DNA of 64,000 nucleotides from Eopsaltria australis (Eukaryota; Chordata; Aves; Passeriformes; Petroicidae): the NCBI GenBank assembly GCA_034509425.1, contig JAVTVJ010000076.1, forward strand, positions 5,952,001-6,016,000. Reading direction: 5' to 3'. Below the pieces are notes generated by a model that saw only the letters and a program-made list of their open reading frames with translations, made no database searches and had not been told where the DNA came from. Position 1 is the stretch's first letter. Each line of letters begins with the position of its first letter. The translations under genes were made by a program, and so were the position numbers. Of the stretch, positions 27,301-40,877 are shown piece by piece.

Positions 27301-28671
27301 ATGTGACACATCTATCTCCAGCTGTCCTTGCCTTTTTTGAAGCAAAGTTTACTGCCCCTGTGGAGGAGGTGACGAAAAGGAAATATGTTCTATAGCATTT
27401 TTAGTTTGCATTCTGAAGCAATAATTTAAACTCCTAATGAAAAGATGAGCTTTGTGTGGTTTTGCTAGACCAGAATATGCAGCTCTCTCTTAAAAAGCTG
27501 AAAGCTTCTGGCATTAGGCAGGACATTGGCTTTGGTGAAGTAATTTGCTAAAACGCCCCTACAAGAGGACAGTGATCAGAGCTCTTTGATTTTGCCCTGC
27601 ATCCTTTCCTATACATTTGCATAGGTTCTGCATTTTGGCTAAGCTTGACAAAGTGTGACAGTACTTCTACCATGGAAATAGAACTTCATTATTCAAGTAA
27701 TATGTCAGGCATAATCCTCAATCCTCCTAAGCAATGTTCCCCTCCTACCAAGCTATTTTAAGGGTTAGCCTATTTACTTTTTCAATTTCAGAAGTGCCAA
27801 AATGGTGTCATAATGAAAAAACCATTGCATGAAATCAGGAGAAATTAAACATTTTTGTGCCCACTTCCAAGTATGTGGAATCTGAACACTTATTTTATTG
27901 GATTCCACAGTTCATTTGAAGTGATGATGCATGTCATTGATAGACCTTTAATTTCCCACAAGCCTCTAAAAAATGCTATCTCAGCAGCATTTTTGCTCAG
28001 AAAATGCCTTTCAAATTCTAGCTATAAGGCTAAAGTATTCTGAGCAGCAGATGCCATTTCTATTTACTTTGTAGAAATTATTTTGCTACAGGTGCTGGTC
28101 ATTTGCGGGTTTTTATAACACTGTGGAAGCATGGTGAGACTATCTTCATGTTGATCAAAGTGCTGAGATTAGGAACTGCAAACATTTCTAAGTGCTGTAT
28201 CATCGTATATTTAACTATAAGAGAAAAGCTTCTGTTGGCAGATGTAATAGCTTTTTGCTATGTCATCAGTGTGAGGATAGATAGTAATGCAATTTTTCTT
28301 CCATAGTCGGGGTTGATTCCATGTAAAATATATTCAAAACTAAAGGAAAAAATACTATTAGCATAATATTTGAAAGTCATCCTCTTTTTTGGGGAACTCA
28401 ACATGCTAGAAAGATAAATAGGTCATATCCAAATAAGACTTTTACTTTTGGTTGGCATTACCATTTGATTAATCAATCAACCTATTTTAAAAGATTTAGA
28501 TAAAGCCATCTGTGAAATATTATGCTCCCAGTGCATTGATCTGTTTTGTGTAAGAAGTGTAAGCTTAGAACATGCTGTTGCATGCTTGCCATGACTTTTA
28601 GTTGATAATTTTTCATCTCACCACAATAAAGGTTTTTCTCTTTTTCTCTTTCACACTTACTTGTGCATGCA

Positions 28672-28672
<1 letters not shown>
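24313..28672. other. AT-rich unique non-coding stretch
   Basis: No gene or recognised mobile element. Open frames (for example 25994-26227 and 27056-27253) are short and featureless. Confidence 0.55.

Positions 28673-28707
<35 letters not shown>
28673..28707. repeat. (CA)n dinucleotide microsatellite
   Basis: About 16 nearly uninterrupted AC units. Open frames reading Cys-Val or His-Thr repeats over it are artefacts. Confidence 0.97.
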
Positions 28708-28708
<1 letters not shown>

Positions 28709-30002
28709 CTTTCTAGTGTCTGGGTCATACACTGTATTTAACAAAGAACTGTTGTGTCTCTCCTTCCTGCATTTAGCTGTGGCTAAAATCTTTTAGAATA
28801 CAAATAAAAACTAAAGAAGTAGGCTTCTAATTACAACAAGAATATATTAAAATCTTATCTCAAGATCTAATCTTGCATTTCAAGAGTAAAACAAAACATT
28901 TTAATTTATTTGAAAGAATTTAAGAACAGATTTTCTTATCAAAGCATACTTTTAATTATATGTGAGCTGCTCTGGTACAGAAAAATAAATATTAAATATG
29001 TGTCCTTTAACGTGAGAGCTCTCTTGCTGTTTACAACTAAGATTACTGTACAAGAGTCAAGAGATTTTAACTGCATTCTTAGTTCCAATAGACACCTGAT
29101 TCTTTGATATTGGCTTTCTTCTCTGGAAACTTATGCAATGTGATAGCACAGATATTTTTAGCAGAAAACTTCAGCCTTGAATATTCTTGCATACGGTTAC
29201 AAGAGAAGTTTGGTTGTTGTTGTTTTTTGGTTTGGTTTTTTTTAATAAAATGCCATTTTTCAAACAGATTGCAAAAGTTGATTTGATACTATTGAAGTCT
29301 TTGTTGGCCTACCAATAGCATAAGGTTCACCCTGGTAAAATTGCTGCATGGAAATGGTATCCAAATTAGACAAATGCATGTCATAAAATATCACTATCAG
29401 TTATGGTTAGTAAATCATGACCATGGGCAGAACAGATGACTTGACAGTTCATTAGGAAAGACAGGAGTCAGAAAGCAAGACATTTTAATAGCCAAAATGT
29501 CTGATGTTCTAGACAACTAGAAAATATACCAAGGAGGAGAGAAGAAAATCAGAGTTTGTTGAAATTAATTGCTATCTAACATTTTTGTAAAGTTCCTACT
29601 CCAGAAGATTAATTTGGTACAAGGATAGATATTGGAAAACTTGAATTTATCAGAATTTTTTTTGTGGAGGGAAATAACTGTTTATATTTATTCTGCTACC
29701 ATTTAGCAGAGAAGTCAGAATAGTAAAATAATTTTATTCTGGGATAGAAAGTTAAGACAAGACACACTAGAGGAATGTGTGGAATGGATGAGTCCTTTCA
29801 GCTCTACAAAAACCTAACTGTTACCATGTTTTCAGTCATAATGACTATTTAAGGAGTTTGAGGAGCATTTTGAAAAAAAAAAAGTGTGGGGTAGTTGTCT
29901 ATCTGCCAGGTCTTTTTCTGAAGAATGAGCGACATGAGATAAGGATACAAACAATAGTATCTGCTTGCTAAAATTGTGAGCCACAGATTTGCTCTTGTAC
30001 TC
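28708..30002. other. Unique non-coding stretch
   Basis: No supported gene. A short GT/T-rich tract lies at about 29211-29250. Confidence 0.5.
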
Positions 30003-30535
30003 AGCAGTGGTGAGGCTGCACCTTGAATCCTGTTCAGTTTTGGGCCCCTCACTGCAAGAAAGACATTGAGGGGCTGGAGCGTGTCCAGAGAAGGGCAACA
30101 GAGCTGGGGAAGGGTCTGGGGCACAAGTGCTGTGAGGAACAGCTGAGGGAGCTGGGGGTGTTTAGCCTGGAGAAAAGGAGGCTCAGGGAGACCTCATCAC
30201 TCTCTACAACTGCCTGCAAGGAGGGTGGAGCCAGGTGGGGTCAGTCCCTTCTTCCAAGTAACAAGTGACAGGACAGGTAGAAACAGCCTCAAGCTGTGCC
30301 AGGGAAGGTTTAAAATGAATGTTAGGAAAAATTTCTTCACTGTAAGGGTGGTCAGGCAGTGGAACAGGTTGCCCAGGGAGATGGTGGAGTCACCATCCCT
30401 GAAACTGTTCCAGAAATGTGTGAATGTGGCACTTGGGGATAGAGTTTACCAGTGAAGAGGGTGGTCCTAAATTAACAGTTCAACCTTGTGATCTTAGAGA
30501 ACATTTTCAACTCAAAATACTCTATGATTCTATCA
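30003..30535 (+). mobile_element. CR1 LINE 3' end, 5'-truncated
   Basis: A well-preserved CR1 3' end on the plus strand. Translated pieces show the C-terminal RT region: [15 protein letters not shown] and [16 protein letters not shown] in the frame at 30023-30268, then VRKNFFTVRVVRQWNRLPRE in the frame at 30225-30455. These are separated by a frameshift. The element ends with the octamer-type tail TCTATGATTCTATCA at 30521-30535. The 5' truncation near 30003 is typical of CR1 retrotransposition. It is inactive. Confidence 0.95.
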
Positions 30536-33500
30536 TTATACTGTGGATCAGGAATGGATACTGAGACATTATTGAGACATAATGCATGGAATAACAGTCA
30601 CTTGATTCCTGTATTAAAAAGGGAGACACAGAAAGAAATAAAAATTTCCAAGCAACTTAAGCTTGGAAAGAAAAAAAATGCAGTAATATTACCTAATCCT
30701 TAAAAAAATCAACCAACCAAACAGGTAGTATAAGGATAGAAATACTTACTCATTTTCAGAAAATAAACTTCAGGTCCTTTTTGAGACACTTTCTATACAC
30801 AGAGGAGTTTTTCTTGATTTTGAAAAATTACCTTCAGGTCTGTTTCTGGAATTGTTCATTTAGGAACTGGCATTCTTTATGAGTAAGTGAAGTTGTACTG
30901 CTAAAGTAGGCATTGTCTTGTGGTTGTAATCACTAAATCTCATCCGCTTTTTTCAGCTGAAAATTAGATCATGAAAATACGTCTTGTCTAAAATTTAGTT
31001 TTAAATCAATACAAAAACAGCAGGTGACATAGATATAGATATACTGATTATCATTACGTCTTCTAGTCTGTTGGTAACACTGAACACTGAAGAGCAAATT
31101 GAGAACTCGTGATCTTTCCGCAGAACTTTAAGATGAATATTGCGAAGCCCTTTGTTATTTGGTGTGGGCATCTCAGTACATTACACCAAGTCTTTCTCAT
31201 TTTTGTAGTGGAGACTCAAAAGCTTTAACCTAGGCTGTAAAAATCCAAATCAGATTTGAAAGGTGAGCTTGAGGGAAATCATGACATTTAGAGCAACTTC
31301 TGACATATTTTTTAAATAAATAATTTCTTCCAATTGGAATAGATATTCTCTTGTTGACAACTTAGGTTTCATTTAAAATAGGTAATTTTGCATTCAGTGC
31401 ATACTGCAAGTTTTATGTTAGTTAACATATTCATAAAAATGGATGGATTAAGGGAAAAAAACCACTGGATTCTACAGTTATGCTATTTTAATAGCAGTAC
31501 TCTTCCTTTCATATAAGCTGAAGCCTCCATCATCCTTTGAAAGGAGAGGACTAGCCCCTGCTGTGTGGTATCTTTAGACTGACCACAGGGTACATCTTCA
31601 CTTTAGAGGAAAATTTCCCTTTTAATTAATACTTTTAATTATTTTATATTTGTATCAGAGACAAGGTGTCTGATTTTTAAAGCAGGTTAATGAGATATTT
31701 TCTTTCAAGGATATATGTGGATGACATCTTAATATCTTTTACTAGACTTCACATCTCTCAGCAAGGTTTTTTTCCTTTGTCGTCCAAGTTTGGTAGATTT
31801 CTATCTCACTAATATTTCCCACAGCAGAAGAATACTCTGAGGCCTCATCTTTGTGGCCTCTTTTCACTTTGATGGAGAGTCTCCCTGTTTGTCTGTCCTG
31901 ATAGCCTAAGTCAAATACATGAAACAACAAGAGTAACCCAGCAGTTTTCTTCAGTCCTCAGGATTAGCATTCCTGGTATGTGTCAGACTAGTCTGAGTGA
32001 AATTTAATGGGAAAGTAAGCCTCTCTTTATTCTAAGATAAAAACTGGAAACTCATTACTAATACTGAGAAGGGATGCAAGGAATTGAAATTATTCAGGAA
32101 GTGTTTGTTTTAGCATTGCTAGAAGTGTTTATTTCCAACAGACTTGATAACAAGCATTGTCTCCTGGGCAGTCTCCTCCCCTCATTGCCAGTCACTGTTA
32201 TTCCCATGGACTGCTACTGCTCACCAGGGGGTTCTTAAAATTCTCACCCTTCATAATTAATCAAATCAAATTATCATATTGGAAGAACTTGCTAATGAAC
32301 TACTGACGGTGCCAATACTGGCTTTGGATATGCAAACGTACATTACAAACCTTCTCACAAGGCATCCACAAACAGTTTTGGCAATTTGTTGATGAGTAAA
32401 CAAGTGTCAGTGAATGCCTGTGTAAGTGGAAGTAGGCATGTTTTCCATAAAGTTTAGCTGTGATGCAGCTAAGAAGGCAAGCATTTATTTTGTAATAAGG
32501 AATATGGTATATTATTAGCACTTCAAAAATATTAAGGGAAATATTTGTAGCCTAGGTATGCCTGGATATCAGCTGACTATGAGTACAACACAATGAATTG
32601 CAGTACAATGAAGAAGCCTCTTTATGTATAGGACAATAGATACTCTTTTAGGACAACAGAGGATACCCTGAGACAAGGATTAGAGAAAAAGAAGTGGGAA
32701 AGACTGAAGGGTAGAGGAAAAATTGTAGGACTGAAGAAGAACTGGAAGTAACAGAAAAAGTTAAAGGAAAAATAGTCAGAGATTGGAAAAAGCAAAATAT
32801 TAGTGCACAAGAGAGAGTTCCCTGAACTGCAGCGATAGATTTTCTCATCTCACTGGGTTATAACACCATGTAGATGTCCAGCATCTGCTCTCCTAAGACT
32901 GAGCTTAGTCTATTCTTTCACCAGAATTTTTCACAGACTTCCAGATGGAGATAGTGTGATGAAGCTCTTGACTGGATTTGGCCCCCTATGCAGAGAATTC
33001 CCTGGCTTTTGCTGCATCCTCCACTGTACAAATTTATTATTGTCTATAGGGATTAACTTTACCATGAAAATGTATGCTTTGTAAAGCAGCATTCCAGAAT
33101 GGCAGATATTGAAGACACACCGTTTTTGAGCAATGATGGTTGAGGGACAGATTTTCAGAGAAAAGTGGTTTATCACCTTGTGAGCCTGCAAAAGTACAGT
33201 AAAGCTCTGGGGAAAAAAAGAAACTTGTTACCGGCTACAGAATCCCACAGCAGGAATAATAATCCCTTTTACACACAAGGCTCACTTTCTCCTCTGCTGA
33301 TCTCTAAGTGTGGGTCATGTAATCTTCTGTCTCTACACAGAGAAAACATAATGATCCAAATCATGGAAGTCAGGGCAAAAGGGAAAACTAAGATCAGTGG
33401 GTCACAGGATAGAACCTTTGAGAATGACTGAGCCTTGCATGAGTCTGAAACACATAGCAAAAACACAATTTAAAGCCAGAAATCAAAGCAGTAAATGAGA

Positions 33501-33721
33501 ATGGGTAGCAAGCCAGTGCCAATTCTGTTAAAATAAAAAAAAATATTTCTGCTTTTATAAGAAAATCAATGAGCTAAGCATGTTATTACATTTAAAACAG
33601 CGTCTATAAGGATAATGTGAAACCTTTTCTATCTCCAAGTCTTTTATTATAATTTATAGTATAGAGTAAAAGTAATTGCATTTCTTCACAAAAACAAAGA
33701 AAAACATGGGGGAAAGCCCTC

Positions 33722-33749
33722 ACAAAACAAAACAAAACAAAACAAAAAA
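33722..33749. repeat. (AAAAC)n pentanucleotide array
   Basis: Five units of CAAAA with a slightly longer final A run. Confidence 0.9.
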
Positions 33750-36700
33750 CCTGCCCAATTATCTCTATTCAAAGATATTCCGATATCCGGTTATTCATTG
33801 CACGAAAAATTTCGTCCGTTTGCCTAAATTTGTTTACAAAGGGACATGGTTTAGTTTTTACTAAGGGTAACAGAACAAAATTCACTGGATTTTGATGAAG
33901 AGTAGTAGCCTATAAGTTTACAAAAAAGAAGTGCTGAAAGGTGCAGCACTGAAACAGTTTAAATTTTTTAGTAGTACAATGTGAAATACATGTTCAACCA
34001 CATCAAATGTTAGATAGCATGCATAACTGCTTTTTTATAAGGAATTCTAGAAAAAAGATCACAATTTGCACCATTGCTTTTGTGAAAAGGTATAAATATG
34101 TTAAAAAGAAATTATAGAAATATCTGGATTGGTATTGGAAATTCATGAAAACATGTGCATCCTTAGGAAGTTGTATTTTAACTGTATAATCTGAGAGAGG
34201 AGAGAAAAAGCAGAATGATCTGTATTGTAAGGACAGACTGCCTGCTGTAGTTCCTATGTGGGGCTTATAGGATTTGAACAACAATTTAGGTGCTTATATT
34301 CAAGAGCAGGTCAGAAAGCGTATAAGAAATGAAGAGGCATCACATACTGCACTTTGATGTTCCTTTAGCATTTATCTTTCAGTTTCTGTAGAAAATTATT
34401 TAAGAAAGGATTTTTGTGTCCTAAAAAATTGTCAAAGACCTGGTTGCTATGTATGCATCAAATGCCCAAAGCTCATGGCCACAATCCTTTTCAAAACAGC
34501 CTTCAAGACCATAGTGACATCTTTTAAATGTATAGATGTTTTTTGTTTGTTTTTGAGCTGCAGTTGTCCTCCTTTCTCCTCAGATAACTATCATTCATGG
34601 CAATTCAGGACTGGTTATTACTCTGTTAGCACCTTGGTTTACTCCCCTTCTGATTGTAAAGTGCAGAGCTGAACAGGATAGCTTTTGTTGTACCTTTTGG
34701 CAGTGAGAAGACTTCACTCCCCATTGCTTCTCTGCAGGTTACTACAACATTTTTGTACTAAACATCCATTGAGTTCAACCCTGAAACAATTAATAGAAAA
34801 GGAACAGACTGGAATGCAGGTTTGCAAATCATGGAAGAGATCAATTCCTCCTATCAATTTTCTTTCTGTCCAGTCTGATAATTTTGTGTTTGAAAACTGA
34901 CTTCAGCATGAGGAATGAGAATTGTGTGCTATTTTGCATGTCAACACTTTAGGAATTGGAAACTGGGAAACACAGCCCTGAGTTTTAGTAACAGAATTGA
35001 GATAGGAAAGAAAAACAAAAGTCTTCCACTGATATTTTAAGAATAAATGTAAACTCCAGACACTTTCACACCTCAATGCTCCTAAACAAAGAGAGGCTTT
35101 AAGGGGGTTCCACTTAGGATTCTTTCATTGGGGAAGTAGTCAGCATCCTAAATTTGCACAGCCAGGTAGAATCCTGAGTGTCATGAATAAATATCAAACA
35201 AAATGAGAATTCAAAGATGCCTCCCTGCTTGATATGCCCTTTTGGTTAGCTGTGGGTGAGTGTGCTTTAAACAATCCTGAGACTGTCTCCTGCAGGACAC
35301 TAATTTTCTAGGAAACTCAGACACACAGAAGTGCCCTATCTCAAAAGGATATCTGAAGAAGGTATTTTGAATAGCAGCTACTCTTTGCTTAATGACAGCT
35401 AAGCCAGAGAGTCAACAAAATAATTCTGTTCCTTAAATACAAATTTATATATTAATAGTAATGAAAAAATTCAAATTGGACTTAAAGATTTCTTTGCTGC
35501 TTGGTTGCTCTTTAGATATGTTTAAGGCCTCTCAGGCTTCCTAAGTTACCTTTCTAGAAGAATGACTTGATTCAGGACTCCTAAAGATTATGATGAAAAT
35601 CCATTTTTACTCACATCTTTCCTAAATTGGTTTATACCTAAATGCATAAAGTTGTAATTTCCAAATGTCTTTTAAAAAGCAATGGAGCCAGATGACAATC
35701 TGAAATGTTATTTTCATTATATTTACTTGCATATTATACTCTGTCAACAACAATAATAAACAGCTCCTTAAATCAGGGCTTTTATTTAAGACTTTAAAAT
35801 TATTTATTAGTTAATATATTCTTCTTTAGTTGTCATTTGCCTATTTCATCAGTATCTATTTCCTTTTCTTTTGCCTCATTTCTTTCAAGAGGCATTCTCC
35901 TTGGAGGAGAATGATAATCAGGCTGTATCACTTTGTTGTTCTCTGAGGTAGGGCTGCATGGAAATCATAAATGATGCAGTGACTGCAGCACTGCACTAGG
36001 AAATAGTAAGAATACCAACAAATTCACGGTTAAAGAAGAGACTGAGTTTGGTAATATTATTGAAGTGACAGTAGGCAAACTGTCCAAAAACAGTAGAGAT
36101 AGAAATAAAAATTAATTGTTTTCAGAATTCTTGTTTTGAAAGAAAAGAAATGTGGGTGAGGAAGCCAAGTGGTAAGAGGAGAAAGAACAAATATATGCCT
36201 TTTATTTTCCTGAAGGAAGATAAATTTAGCATGTCTCAGTTAAAATAACTTATTTTTCCCATGGAAACAGAGCCACAATTTGAAGAAGAGAGGCAATTTC
36301 TAGTGATACATTTAGATATTGATACAGGCACTAGCAGTGGGTGAACTGTTCATTGACAGATGTAGTGCAAGTGAATTGAATACTTCTAAAAGATGAGATG
36401 TATAAAACTTGTAACAGGTTCATTTCAAGGATAGTTTTCCTTCTGTTTAAGGGCAGATGGAGAGATGTCATTACTCTGCTGGTAGTTATGCAGTTCCAGT
36501 GCCTTCAGTTTGGAAATTAAGATTGGAAATGAAAGTGGGACAGAAGCTGACCATATTGTTAAGCCTGGAGAAAAGTCTTGTAACATCTGATGAAGATGCG
36601 TCAATTTTGAGCCTCTGAGATATGAGTGAGAGCTCTGAAGAAAGAGTAGCAAAATGGTAAAACAAACTGCTGAATGAGTACGCATTTTGACGTTTTTTTA

Positions 36701-37366
36701 CACCCAATCAAGATAGAATTTAAAAATCACCTTAAATAGTTTCCAAATTGACCGCACAATCCATCTGGGACATGCACTCCTCTGTGCACGCAATATTCAG
36801 GTGCACACACATATAACAAAGTTGTCAGCTTTTGACGAAGGGTTCTGAGAGGAGCTGACATCTTTGTAGAGGTGTTGATGTAATAGCTACACATCAAGTA
36901 AATGTAAAAACATTCAAGAGAAATCAGATCTTGTTTCTGTCTGAAAATCAAGTCCTGGTAAATTAGTGCTAGACACGCTAAAAACTTTGCAGGTAGTAAG
37001 CAGACCAAGCTGATAGTAGGAGAAGTTCATACCCGTATATTTCTTTGGCTTTTGGGACTGATTTATTACAGTGAAGTATATGCTCATCATTCTCATAGGC
37101 GTTAACTTGCGACCTTAAAGCACATCACTTGAAGTGGGGAACAGGTCACTGTAGTGTGACATCTAACAAGTTTATTTTCTCCTCCACATAGCCAGTACAC
37201 TGTAACACTTTTCAAGCTTCACACACGCATTGCTACTTTAAAGGACATGCCTCCTACATGTAAAGGCTATTTCAAGTACATTAACCAAGTGTTTGCAAGC
37301 TAAATCTGACCGTGAAAAGTAAGCTAAAACTCTGTATCATTTTTGGGAGGGATTAGACTGAAAACA

Positions 37367-37387
37367 TGAGCTGAGCTGAGCTGAGCT
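37367..37387. repeat. (TGAGC)n short tandem array
   Basis: Four consecutive copies of TGAGC followed by T. Each unit boundary contains AGCT. It is too short to infer a role. Confidence 0.85.
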
Positions 37388-38194
37388 CTCTCTAGATGCC
37401 TATTTTTAACATAGAGCTGAGATGTGGGGGATTTAAGTGATGTTGGTTTGGGTTTTTTTGATAGAATTAATTTTAGCCTGCAATGCCATGTCAGAAATTC
37501 TGGTGATTCCTGTTTGTGAACTAATTCTTTCTTTTCTCTCATGTTAGTTTGGTACATCAGGAAAAAAGTACCCATTTATTTTGTTCTAGACAGTTAGACT
37601 TCATGCACATTGAAACAAGTGGATTTTCTGGTGGTGAAATCTTATATATGTTTTAAAAATTAGATATGGGAGCTCCATTGATACTAAGGATGTCCACACC
37701 ACAGAATAAGTACCTAGAAAGGTACATCTAGAAAGGATCAATTAATGATACAGGTATAAGCTCGTAAGATCACTTACTCCAAAGTTCAGTAGAGGGCAAT
37801 TATTTTTTTTTTTACATGTGAGTATCCTCCTACTTCTGATACATTTTGGCATCAATTCTGGTTTTCACCTGTGCCATGTTCAATTTAAATGTATTTTAAA
37901 GATTTTCCTCAGTCAACTAGTCTAGTGCTTGGAAACAACTGTTTGTTGCTTCCAGAAGACCAGCATTACCTTAATTGTTCATTCCAGATTATAGGCCAGT
38001 CTTTCCAGGCCTAGCTCCTATGCCCTCCCTAAATTTCCACTGTTGATTATTCTTTGGGAAAAAGAATCAGAAAACTTTTGGCTGATACAATAGTGCATAA
38101 TTTTTAGCTTCTTCTATGCCATGAATTTCTGCCCTAATTTTGTCTTCATTCTACATCTATGCTTGGAGTTAGTTTTCCCTTACTTAATTTGCAG

Positions 38195-38522
38195 CCTTAC
38201 CATGGGCTGCACCACGAGCTGCAGGAAAATCTCTGCTCTTGTGCCTGGAGCATCTCCTGCCCCTCCTTCTGCACTGATATTAGGGTCTTCAAGACTGTTG
38301 CTCTTACTCCAGTCTCCCAGATGCTGTTGCACAACTTTGTGTCCCCATTCTCAAATATGTTATCGAGGAGGCACCACCTTTGGGTAGCGGTGGGTCCTTC
38401 TGGGAGTTGTCTGGAACTTTCTCTGTCCAATGTGCAGACAGCATTAGGTATCTTCTCTCAGAAGCCATGCCTGCAGCTCCTCTCCTCCTTGAAAAAAGCC
38501 CTTGCTATATAAACCCTATACA
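38195..38522 (-). mobile_element. Truncated LTR of the second ERV family
   Basis: The plus strand runs CCATGGGCTGCACCACGAGC ... CCTGGAGCATCTCCTGCCCC ... AATATGTTATCGAGGAGGCA ... AAGCCATGCCTGCAGC ... ACCCTATACA. This is the same order as in the 19688-20504 LTR and its bird relatives, and corresponds to the 5' (U3-side) part read on the minus strand. The LTR start is preserved as TGTATAGGGTTTATATAGCA on the minus strand, ending at 38522. The other half is missing. It is more diverged than the 19.7 kb copy. Open frames in it (38121-38512) are spurious. Confidence 0.75.
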
Positions 38523-40290
38523 TCTGGCATTCTGAAAACTAGGTACCCATCATTGCATATTGCTGCCCAGCCCATGTGGCTGCCATTTCAAGAACTGCAT
38601 TGCATTGCTTGAGCACTACTTTGAGCAACAATGCACCAAATTCATATGAGCTAAATTCAAAGGATTTTAGTCCCAATCCGTAGCACAAAACTTTCTCTAG
38701 TTTTACCACACTTGTGGAAGCAAAGGAGACACAGTGGTTCATGTTGGAAAGAGATCAGCATATCCCCCTTTTGTCACACCAGGTAAATCCTGGTAGGATA
38801 AACATGTTCCCAAAAGTTGTAGATTATTTATTACTTCCAGATAATGTGCTGTAATTATTTAATATTTATTTACTTTCCTTTATTTACTTTTTTTCCAAAA
38901 ATGAAGAAGCAAGACTTATGTACCCATGTATGGTTAGATCTGAGTTCTGGAACACTTCATGTAGTACACCTGAGGAATTGAAAAAATCTAATTTACAGTA
39001 AAAAAAATGGTAAATCCTTGGTAAGTAAAATATAAACAGGAATAGGAAGAACAATACTGTAGATCTAATTTGTTTCATTGATTCTGTTTTGGTATTGATT
39101 TCGTCTCATGTTCCTTACTCTTCCAAAGCTCTATCTCTGCAAATAAACTTTGTTGTGACACATGTTTATATTGATAGCATAATATGGAGGCAAGTTGCAA
39201 GCTTTAACATCTGGATATGGAGTCACTTATGTGACACTTCCTGTCTGAGGAGGGATTTTAGGATTAGTTTGTGTTATATAGTATGTCTGTCAGATACACT
39301 AGATTACAGTTTTCATGTTTATATTTCTGTATTTATTGACTCAGAGAACTAAGATTACAATTTCTATAACTATTTTTCCTAGTAGTGGTGTTTTTTATAA
39401 AGTTATTACACAGTGTTATACATCTGCAATGAGAACACCACTTTTGAAATGAAAGCTTTAAAACTAGACCAATACAATAAAGTAAATATAATACCAATAG
39501 AATAATCTGCAGAGCTGTGAGCTCATTCATAGGTTTCCTACATAGCAATTTAAGCTCCACAGAACTGTACACACTGCTTTTAGGTGGCTAGCTATTCTAC
39601 CAGTAAAACAGAAATACCTACTCAGATATTAACTTGTAGTTGTCACCTGTAATCACACTTGTAATATATCTGTGAGTACATTTAGATAAACACAAACTCA
39701 TGAACTGGCTTTAGCCTAGAAGCCATAACTTCATGCTGTTTTTCTGCTTGGCAAAGATAAAATGCCTGTCTATCATCACCTGCCTGTGTAGTCATATTTC
39801 ATGTAAAAGAAGTGATGTTGTGTTTCCAGCCAACTCTAGATCTCTGCCCAGGACACATTCCTTTAGTTTATCCTTCTATCACATATCTCAAGGAAATTAT
39901 TGGGCAATGGACACTTTTAATTTAACACAGTAATAATGTCTTAGGTTTAATAATAATAATCATCATCATCACATTTTTAACTACATAGAGAAAAATGCAA
40001 TTTCACTACAATTCATGTCTCTGTTAAAAAGCGCAATATAATTTTCCTTTATTTTAATAATATTTGTATTTGTATTTATTTGAAAGGAAGGTGATATTTT
40101 TGCCCATTCCTTTAGTGATTCAATATCTGAGCGATACCTTAGAATTAGGTTTTAAAGAAAAACTTGTCCTACTCAAAGATGACAATTTACCAAAGGTTAA
40201 TAGCCAAGTGTTTTTTATCCTGCAATAAAAGGAAGACACAGTTTAAACTTTTAGTTATATCTGTATTTTAAAATATTTATTATGAGATTC
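38523..40290. other. Unique non-coding stretch
   Basis: No supported gene. Open frames such as 39089-39352 and 39333-39572 have no recognisable features. Confidence 0.5.
39948..39973. repeat. Compound (TAA)n(TCA)n microsatellite
   Basis: About four TAA units pass directly into four ATC units. A change of unit by one substitution is the usual origin of such compound arrays. Confidence 0.9.
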
Positions 40291-40877
40291 TGTCCTGGTT
40301 TTGGCTGAGATAGAGTTAATTTCTTTCCTAGTAGCTATTTCAGTGATCCATTTTTTCATTTAGTATGTGAATAATGTCATAACACTGATGTTTTAGTTAT
40401 TGCTGAGTAGTGTTTATCCTAAGTCAAGGACTTTTCAGTGTCTCATGTTCTGCCAGTGAGGAGGGGCACAAGAAGCTGGGAAAGAGCATAGCAGGGACAG
40501 CTGACCCAAAGTGGCCAAAGGGATATTCTATACCACAGAATGTCATGCCCAGTATAAAAACTGGGTCGAGTTGGCCTGTAGGAGCCCAGCACTGCTAGGG
40601 GACCAGCTGGGCATCAGTCAGCAGATGGTGAGCAATTGCATTGTGCATAACTTGTGGGTATTGGTTTTTTTTCCCCTCTCATTTTGTTATTTCCCATTTC
40701 ATTATATTATTATTAATAATATTAATACTTTATTTCCACAGTTTATTGTTCTTATCTAGACCTATGGAGTTTTTCCCACCTTTTTTCCCATTCTCTTCTC
40801 CATCCCACCATGGTGAACAGGGGAGTGAGGAAGAAGCTGCATGATATTTTGCTTCTGTTTGGGGTTAAACCACAATA
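40291..40877 (+). mobile_element. Solo LTR, ERVL-like, plus orientation
   Basis: This is the same family as 12883-13464 but on the plus strand. It starts TGTCCTGGTTTTGGCTGAGA and ends GGGGTTAAACCACAATA, with the terminal CA mutated to TA. Internal landmarks are shared: GATGTTTTAGTTATTGCTGA, the GGGATATTCTATACCACAGA block, and a TATA box, TATAAAAA, at 40553-40560. The polyadenylation region is degraded. No clear 5-bp target duplication remains (GATTC against GTTCT). There is no internal viral sequence, so it is a solo LTR. Confidence 0.9.
40553..40560 (+). promoter_or_regulatory. TATA box of the solo LTR
   Basis: TATAAAAA follows a GTCATGCCCAG block and precedes CTGGGT, the position of the LTR promoter in this family. 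It could in principle drive rightward transcription, but activity is not shown by sequence. Confidence 0.5.

Larger units (their letters stand above)
30536..38194. other. AT-rich unique non-coding stretch
   Basis: No confident gene. It contains an (AAAAC)n array at 33722-33749 and a four-unit (TGAGC)n array at 37367-37387. A strong pyrimidine tract and CAG on the minus strand near 36653-36690 precedes open frames at 36425-36707, discussed as a finding. Another good acceptor-like tract ends at about 34580 on the plus strand but lacks a donor. Confidence 0.5.

Noticed and set aside
28482..28796. Open frames with Cys-Val or His-Thr repeats
   Set aside because: These are translations of a (CA)n microsatellite.
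34560..34680. Plus-strand acceptor TCCTTTCTCCTCAG followed by an open frame
   Set aside because: The acceptor is good but no acceptable donor follows before the stop, and the frame shows no motif.
36727..37008. 93-codon minus-strand frame with several cysteines upstream of the 36.4 kb candidate
   Set aside because: Its possible donor (AAG|GTGATT) does not keep frame with the downstream candidate exon. Two other frames look equally protein-like, so it cannot be supported.
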